Below, in pieces: positions 7,007-10,890 of a stretch of 10,890 bases of DNA. The DNA comes from Lachnoclostridium phytofermentans (lineage in GTDB: Bacteria > Bacillota > Clostridia > Lachnospirales > Lachnospiraceae). The notes beneath the pieces are model-generated. The model was not told where the DNA came from and ran no database searches. It was given only the letters and a program-made list of their open reading frames with translations. Location of the stretch: assembly GCA_003526525.1 (NCBI GenBank), contig DPVV01000169.1:1305-12194 (forward strand). Direction: 5' to 3'. Numbering within the stretch: the stretch's first letter is position 1; each line of letters starts with the position of its first letter. The position numbers and the translations under genes are program-made.

Positions 7007-7486
7007 ATGAAACCTATTGCAAGTTTTACTATTGATCATTTAAAGTTACTGCCTGGTGTCTATGTCTCTAGAAAGGACAGTGCTGGTGATGCTATTATTA
7101 CTACATTCGATCTTCGTATGACACGTCCGAACTTTGAACCAGTTATGAATACAGCAGAGATGCATGCCATAGAACATCTAGCCGCTACTTTTTTAAGAAA
7201 CCACTCAGAGTATGGAAGTAAAATAATTTATTTTGGTCCAATGGGTTGCCGAACAGGATTTTATTTATTACTTGCTGGTGATTACGCTTCCAAAGAAATC
7301 ACCCCTTTGATAAAGCAACTATTTACATTTATTAGCGAGTTTGAAGGCGAAATTCCTGGTGCAGCTGCAGTTCATTGTGGAAACTATCTCGATATGAATT
7401 TACCAATGGCAAAATTTCTTGCCAAACGTTATCTTACCGATGTACTTGATTCGATAACCAAAGAACAGCTAGAATACCCAAATTAG
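7007..7486 (+). CDS. luxS: S-ribosylhomocysteine lyase LuxS
   Basis: Cleaves S-ribosylhomocysteine to homocysteine and DPD, the precursor of the AI-2 signal, in the cytoplasmic activated-methyl cycle. It has 159 residues, full family length. The metal-binding motif HAIEH gives His53 and His57, with Glu56 as the catalytic acid/base; the third metal ligand is Cys124 in AVHCGN; the catalytic Cys81 is in GPMGCRTGFYL. The N-terminal block IASFTIDHLKLLPGVYVSRKD is the clostridial form. The ATG at 7007 is chosen because the frame is closed immediately upstream by TGA at 7001 and because the conserved IASF block starts at residue 4. It has no good ribosome site at normal distance. A strong terminator follows, so it is monocistronic. 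AI-2 production is likely; use as a signal cannot be inferred. Confidence 0.96.
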   Translation: MKPIASFTIDHLKLLPGVYVSRKDSAGDAIITTFDLRMTRPNFEPVMNTAEMHAIEHLAATFLRNHSEYGSKIIYFGPMGCRTGFYLLLAGDYASKEITPLIKQLFTFISEFEGEIPGAAAVHCGNYLDMNLPMAKFLAKRYLTDVLDSITKEQLEYPN

Positions 7487-7492
7487 ATTATT

Positions 7493-7537
7493 ATAGACCG
7501 CATCTTACACCATGTAAGAACCTGCGGTCTATTTTTA
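7493..7537 (+). terminator. Terminator of luxS
   Basis: ATAGACCGCA (7493-7502) pairs perfectly with TGCGGTCTAT (7523-7532), with an inner TTAC/GTAA pairing, followed by a T-run. It starts 6 bases after the luxS stop. Confidence 0.9.
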
Positions 7538-7553
7538 TGACCTTTCGAATATA

Positions 7554-7581
7554 TTGTTATAGGCAAGATGGCAAATATAAC
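7554..7581 (+). promoter_or_regulatory. Candidate promoter of the Met-rich gene pair
   Basis: TTGTTA (7554-7559) and TATAAC (7576-7581) are separated by 16 bases, resembling a vegetative sigma-A site with one or two mismatches per hexamer. It lies about 60 bases before the gene start at 7640. Confidence 0.4.
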
Positions 7582-7639
7582 CCTATAAAAACTCTATACA
7601 ACAATTTCTTGCATAATCGGACAACAAGGAGGAGTTCTT

Positions 7640-8812
7640 ATGGAGGAGACGAATCAGGCTGAGAAAAGCCCTGATAACATTACCTCTTTTTCTGGGCAAA
7701 GTCGTACTTCCAAAATGATTCAAGCAGCTGCTCCATACCTTGATTCTGGCACAAGAAAAACTGCGGATCTATTTGTAAAATTCAACGATTTTATGGATAT
7801 GATTCGTACCTTTAGACAACAGGGAGGACTCAATCTGTTTGGTAGGAAGAAGGCAGATACGAAAGATAATAAAGTTAGTGCTACTGGTCTTCCAGGACTA
7901 CAGGGGCTTTTTCCAGGACTACAGGGGATTTTGGGCTTAGGAAAAGGAGAGGGATCTATTAACTTTGAAGGAATACTAAGAAGTGTTCGTCCGTACTGTA
8001 CACCATCAGAAATTTCATTAGTTGATAATATACTTAATATATTTAATATGAAGCGCTTTATGGATATGTACCAAAATATGTCGGGGATGATGAATACGTC
8101 AGGAACGATGAATATGCAAGATATGATGAGTAATTTACCAAATATAATGAATATGATGAATATGATGGGCGGTTTTCCGTTCGGAGGAGCAACATCAGGT
8201 TCCCCTCAAAATGCTCCTTCACAAGATTACAATGCTCAGGGTTCCCCTCCACCGAATGCTTCAGCTCCACCACCATCTTCTATGAATTACGATAACTCCT
8301 ATTATGAAAGTACCTCTCCTACTCCGTATGATATGCTCTACCAAGCCATGTATGGTCAAAGTCCACCGCCTGATGCAACTACAACTATGGCAGGCCAAAC
8401 AGTTTCTCAACCATCTAATATACAAGCGGCTGGAAGTTCCCCTGCATCTGGTAATATGCAATCAAATTGGTCAAATTACAATGCTCCCTCTCCTGTCAAT
8501 CTACCGCCATATGATATGGGAAATATGAAAAAAGATGTTACAAGTGCCCCATATTATACATCAAATAATACACCATATCGGGCTACTAGATCAGCCGCTG
8601 AAGCAGCACGAAAAGGTAATTCAGCAAAATTCTCACAGAATGTTACTGCGGCATCGAATACTCCATCCGGGCAACCTAGCAATCATTCACCAGGAAGACC
8701 AAATAATCAACAGATGTTTGATATGCTAGCTAGTATGGTGCCACCAGAGCAAAAAAACACCTTTGATACTATGAAGAAGATGTTTGAATCCGGAATGTTT
8801 ATGCCAACTTAA
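7640..8812 (+). CDS. Unrecognised protein with helical ends and a disordered Met/Pro/Ser/Asn-rich middle
   Basis: I do not recognise this 390-residue protein. The start is clear: AAGGAGGAG 5 bases before the ATG. Residues 26-60 (IQAAAPYLDSG to FMDMIRTF) and 111-146 (ILRSVRPYCTPSE to FMDMYQNM) look like two copies of one helical module: a hydrophobic turn, Pro-Tyr, a polar stretch, then Asp and a helix ending FMDM. The C-terminus (359-386, MVPPEQKNTFDTMKKMF) resembles a third, shorter copy. Between them lie PGLQG repeats (85-96), a Met/Asn run (147-176) and about 150 residues rich in Pro, Ser, Asn, Tyr and Gln, with little predicted order. There is no signal peptide or membrane span, so it is probably cytoplasmic or spore-associated. 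The next gene follows 43 bases on and shares the module, so the two probably work together. Function unknown. Confidence 0.85.
   Translation: MEETNQAEKSPDNITSFSGQSRTSKMIQAAAPYLDSGTRKTADLFVKFNDFMDMIRTFRQQGGLNLFGRKKADTKDNKVSATGLPGLQGLFPGLQGILGLGKGEGSINFEGILRSVRPYCTPSEISLVDNILNIFNMKRFMDMYQNMSGMMNTSGTMNMQDMMSNLPNIMNMMNMMGGFPFGGATSGSPQNAPSQDYNAQGSPPPNASAPPPSSMNYDNSYYESTSPTPYDMLYQAMYGQSPPPDATTTMAGQTVSQPSNIQAAGSSPASGNMQSNWSNYNAPSPVNLPPYDMGNMKKDVTSAPYYTSNNTPYRATRSAAEAARKGNSAKFSQNVTAASNTPSGQPSNHSPGRPNNQQMFDMLASMVPPEQKNTFDTMKKMFESGMFMPT
7891..7932 (+). repeat. 21-bp tandem duplication inside the Met-rich gene
   Basis: Two 21-base units, 7891-7911 and 7912-7932, differ at one base and encode the successive heptads PGLQGLF and PGLQGIL. 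The in-frame length keeps the reading frame. Confidence 0.9.
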
Positions 8813-8855
8813 ACTTAAGTTGTAAGATAAGTAAGAAAAGAAATGAGGTAAAAAT

Positions 8856-9125
8856 ATGAATACTGATTGGATGAATAACGAATCTCTACGTAACATGCAC
8901 CCTTTTAAGAAGCAAGTTATCCTTGAACTAATTAAAGACTCACAAGGTCTACCAATGGAGAGAGCTTTGCCTAATCTTATGAAAGCAAATGCAAAGCTAA
9001 AAGCAATGAGTATGGATTTTACACCACAGGAGGTCAATGTTATAACGGACTTACTAACAGCGAATATGTCACCAGCAGATAAGATGAAATTAGAAATGTT
9101 AAAAAAGATGATGCCTAATAGATAG
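8856..9125 (+). CDS. Unrecognised small helical protein, partner of the Met-rich protein
   Basis: 89 residues, not recognised. GAGG at 8845-8848, 7 bases before the ATG, supports translation. Met- and Lys-rich, with no signal peptide or membrane span. It looks all-helical. The N-terminal half has LRNMHPFKKQVILELI (11-26) and the C-terminal half FTPQEVNVITDLL (55-67) followed by MSPADKMKLEMLKKMM (71-86). These resemble the Pro-x-x-E plus amphipathic helix modules of the gene just upstream (TPSEISLVDNIL, PPEQKNTFDTMKKMF). Spacing of 43 bases, the same strand and no terminator between them suggest one transcript, ended by the hairpin at 9266-9308. The pair may form a complex or be paralogous pieces of one system; this is inference. 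Confidence 0.75.
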   Translation: MNTDWMNNESLRNMHPFKKQVILELIKDSQGLPMERALPNLMKANAKLKAMSMDFTPQEVNVITDLLTANMSPADKMKLEMLKKMMPNR

Positions 9126-9265
9126 TGTTAAACTTAAGAACTAGCAAGAGTACATAGTTTTACGCAATTAATGAAATAAATTTATAAGCTACCATTCTTA
9201 AACTAGAAAACTCTTTCTTAGTCCACCATATTCTTATTATGCTTAACTCCTTAAATTTATAAATA

Positions 9266-9308
9266 CATAAAAATAGAAAGCTCGTTCTTTGAACTTTCTA
9301 TTTTTATG
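9266..9308. terminator. Bidirectional hairpin terminator
   Basis: CATAAAAATAGAAAG (9266-9280) and CTTTCTATTTTTATG (9294-9308) are a perfect 15-base inverted repeat around a 13-base loop. A and T tracts within the stem suit both the gene pair on the left and the minus-strand genes on the right. The rest of 9126-9384 shows no gene. Confidence 0.75.
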
Positions 9309-9384
9309 ACTGTTGCATTACAGAATAAATCTATTTTTTTCACCATAGAATAAAACCTATACTTTTGGTAGCAAGGAATGAGAT

Positions 9385-9732
9385 CTATTCTTTTTGGTAC
9401 CATTTCTTTATTACAGCTTCCGCCATTTTTCTATGAATATTAAATCCAACATCTTTCTCTGCTTCTTCCTCGGTACTATAAATTACAGTACTCCAATCCC
9501 ACCAAAATATTCCGTAAAACCATGGCTCATCAAAGAAAACCTCTAAGCAGGATTCGTAAAATGCTGCTTGTTCCTCTTCATCTCTTTCAAGTTCCATATG
9601 CATGAAATCCCATGGCATAGAGGCACAACCTTTCGCACTACGACAACCAATTTCCATAAATATAATCTTTTTATTTAACTTCTCGCTAAGTGTTCTAAGA
9701 TTGTCACGAATCTTTCCCCACTCTTTTACCAT
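9385..9732 (-). pseudogene. C-terminal fragment of a GH113-type glycoside hydrolase (beta-mannanase-like)
   Basis: 115 residues that match the last third of GH113-like TIM-barrel glycosidases: the strand with the nucleophile, IIFMEIGCRS (Glu27), then SMPWDF, DEEEQAAFYES, the Trp-rich strand PWFYGIFWWDW (70-80) and the closing helix AEAVIKKWYQKE. Whole enzymes of this type are about 300 or more residues and carry the acid/base glutamate in the missing N-terminal part, so this product should not be active. The ATG at 9732 has no ribosome site at normal distance (GGAG is 14 bases away). The frame is open back to the TAA of the upstream CoiA-like gene at 9769-9771, whose stop is in the same frame; the 12 codons between look unlike GH113. 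This suggests a decayed gene remnant after a deletion. An alternative is a small standalone protein that kept only this part. Confidence 0.7.
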
Positions 9733-9768
9733 ACTTTTCTTTTGTGCTCCACCTGCCCTTGCAACTGG

Positions 9769-10818
9769 TTACTCCTTTATAAGCTTATAAATATAGTCCA
9801 AATATCTTTTTGATATCATTTCTTCCTGACCATTTTTTATCATTTCGATACAGTTTAATAGTACATCTCTTCGTATACCCTCTGGTAATGTTATGGTATG
9901 AAAATCGATCTTTAATAGACTTTCTTGCTTACACCACTCAAGATATTCTTGTAATTTTAGGTTGTACCGTTGCTCCTTTCTTTCCTGTTCTGCTGCAAGA
10001 AAACTATCCTGTCTCATCTGCTCCACGTGATATCTTCTCTCTTTTTCTCTAATTTCTTTTAATCGTTTCTGCTCCCTCTCCTCCTTTTCTTCCAGTTCTT
10101 CTTTTATCCTCTCACAATCCCCATAAAAGTCACATAAAAATCTACCATCTTCTGAAAGTGATAAATTATGAATGTTATAACTTTTTTGATAAACTTTACT
10201 TTTACGTTTTCCGCTCTCTAAATAGGTAATGTGATGTTTCATTATTAGTTTCTCTTCTTCGGAATCCAGAAAAGCACAGCTTCCGCTAAGATTTTGTATA
10301 TAGGTTTGATACCATGATAACTGCCCTTCTTGTTTATCCTGTCGAATACCCAACAAAAATACTGGAATAATTCCTTGTTCATCATAATACTGTACTCTTA
10401 AATCAAGTTCTTTAATTGGAAGTGTCTGTAACCGATAGTCAAGTGCTAGATCATAACCTTCTTCATTTTTCACATAGCACGTAGCATATAAACCATTTGG
10501 TAGGCGATGTCTTATATGTATTTCTTTTGTTGGAAAACTTCTTTTTAACATATGATACAGGAGTCGTTTTCCGCGCATAAGTTCCTGCGACTCCATTCTC
10601 TTCCCATATGTACAGGAAACGATATCATAATGAGCAAAATAAGGCTCTTTTATTAACCCTGCTGCTAAGTATACTGGGCTGCCACAATCAACACAGATTA
10701 ACTTTCTCTCGGCTGCTCTTCGTTTCCATTCCATCACAGTATCTTGATAATATATCCCAGATTCATCTTTTAAATCATAAGTACATATCTCCATACCATT
10801 ATAATAGCAAATATCCAT
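9769..10818 (-). CDS. CoiA-like (competence CoiA family) protein with coiled-coil tail
   Basis: 349 residues from the ATG at 10818. An early CVDCG (Cys42, Cys45) followed by EPYFAHYD (His63) is the zinc-ribbon-like start of CoiA-type proteins, linked in the family to handling of incoming DNA. A region around 76-157 has the expected layout of the nuclease-like domain, ending in LRVQYYDEQGIIPVFLLG, but the usual catalytic positions look changed (see findings). Residues 235-299 are dense in Glu, Lys and Arg, a likely coiled coil. The C-terminus is a helical domain. Start uncertain: the frame extends to a GTG at 10843-10845, then to an in-frame TAG; GTG has no ribosome site, while the ATG has GGGG at 8 bases. 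Promoter not seen, because the gene begins next to simple repeats at the window edge. It may be co-transcribed with the glycosidase fragment. Confidence 0.7.
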   Translation of the reverse strand: MDICYYNGMEICTYDLKDESGIYYQDTVMEWKRRAAERKLICVDCGSPVYLAAGLIKEPYFAHYDIVSCTYGKRMESQELMRGKRLLYHMLKRSFPTKEIHIRHRLPNGLYATCYVKNEEGYDLALDYRLQTLPIKELDLRVQYYDEQGIIPVFLLGIRQDKQEGQLSWYQTYIQNLSGSCAFLDSEEEKLIMKHHITYLESGKRKSKVYQKSYNIHNLSLSEDGRFLCDFYGDCERIKEELEEKEEREQKRLKEIREKERRYHVEQMRQDSFLAAEQERKEQRYNLKLQEYLEWCKQESLLKIDFHTITLPEGIRRDVLLNCIEMIKNGQEEMISKRYLDYIYKLIKE

Positions 10819-10845
10819 AAGATGACCCCATTCATCTAATTTCAC

Positions 10846-10890
10846 GATTCTTATTCTATTTCTATTCTAATTCTTATTCTTATTCTTATT
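10846..10890. repeat. Simple hexanucleotide repeat at the window edge
   Basis: Units of TTATTC and variants (TATTTC, TAATTC) fill the last 45 bases on the plus strand, directly before the CoiA-like gene on the minus strand. The last three units are near perfect and may continue beyond the window. Confidence 0.7.

Overview
The window is AT-rich bacterial DNA with strong AGGAGG-type ribosome sites, A/T-flanked hairpin terminators and proteins typical of anaerobic Firmicutes. Together these suggest a Clostridia member, most likely a Lachnospiraceae relative of the Lachnoclostridium (Clostridium) phytofermentans type. That placement is an inference from style and gene content, not a database match.

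Layout. (1) 1-2489, plus strand: the end of a spermidine/putrescine ABC importer operon, with potB (5' end outside the window), potC and the lipoprotein potD tightly packed and closed by a long hairpin terminator. (2) 2733-4205, plus strand: a monofunctional haem catalase with an unusually high cysteine count, probably on its own promoter. (3) 4206-4553: a 348-base gap between convergent genes, holding a long hairpin terminator whose left arm is duplicated in tandem. (4) 6832-4554, minus strand: a two-domain HAD phosphatase-like protein followed by a D-2-hydroxyacid dehydrogenase. (5) 7007-7486, plus strand, divergent from the HAD gene: luxS, with a short leader ORF and a hairpin between its strong Shine-Dalgarno and its ATG, then a clear terminator. 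(6) 7640-9125, plus strand: two unrecognised genes, a 390-residue protein with a disordered Met/Pro/Ser/Asn-rich middle and an 89-residue helical protein. They seem to share a short helical module. (7) 10818-9385, minus strand: a CoiA-like protein with a charged coiled coil and altered nuclease residues, followed by the C-terminal third of a GH113-type glycosidase in the same frame just after the CoiA-like stop codon.

The pot genes import polyamines. LuxS works in methyl-cycle recycling and makes the AI-2 precursor. Catalase and LuxS are ordinary housekeeping or stress functions, and no phage, IS or CRISPR machinery is visible. The points most worth a second look are the tandem HAD fusion with an 8-bp direct repeat exactly at its junction, the uncharacterised Met-rich gene pair, the cysteine-rich catalase, the glycosidase remnant, and the luxS leader.
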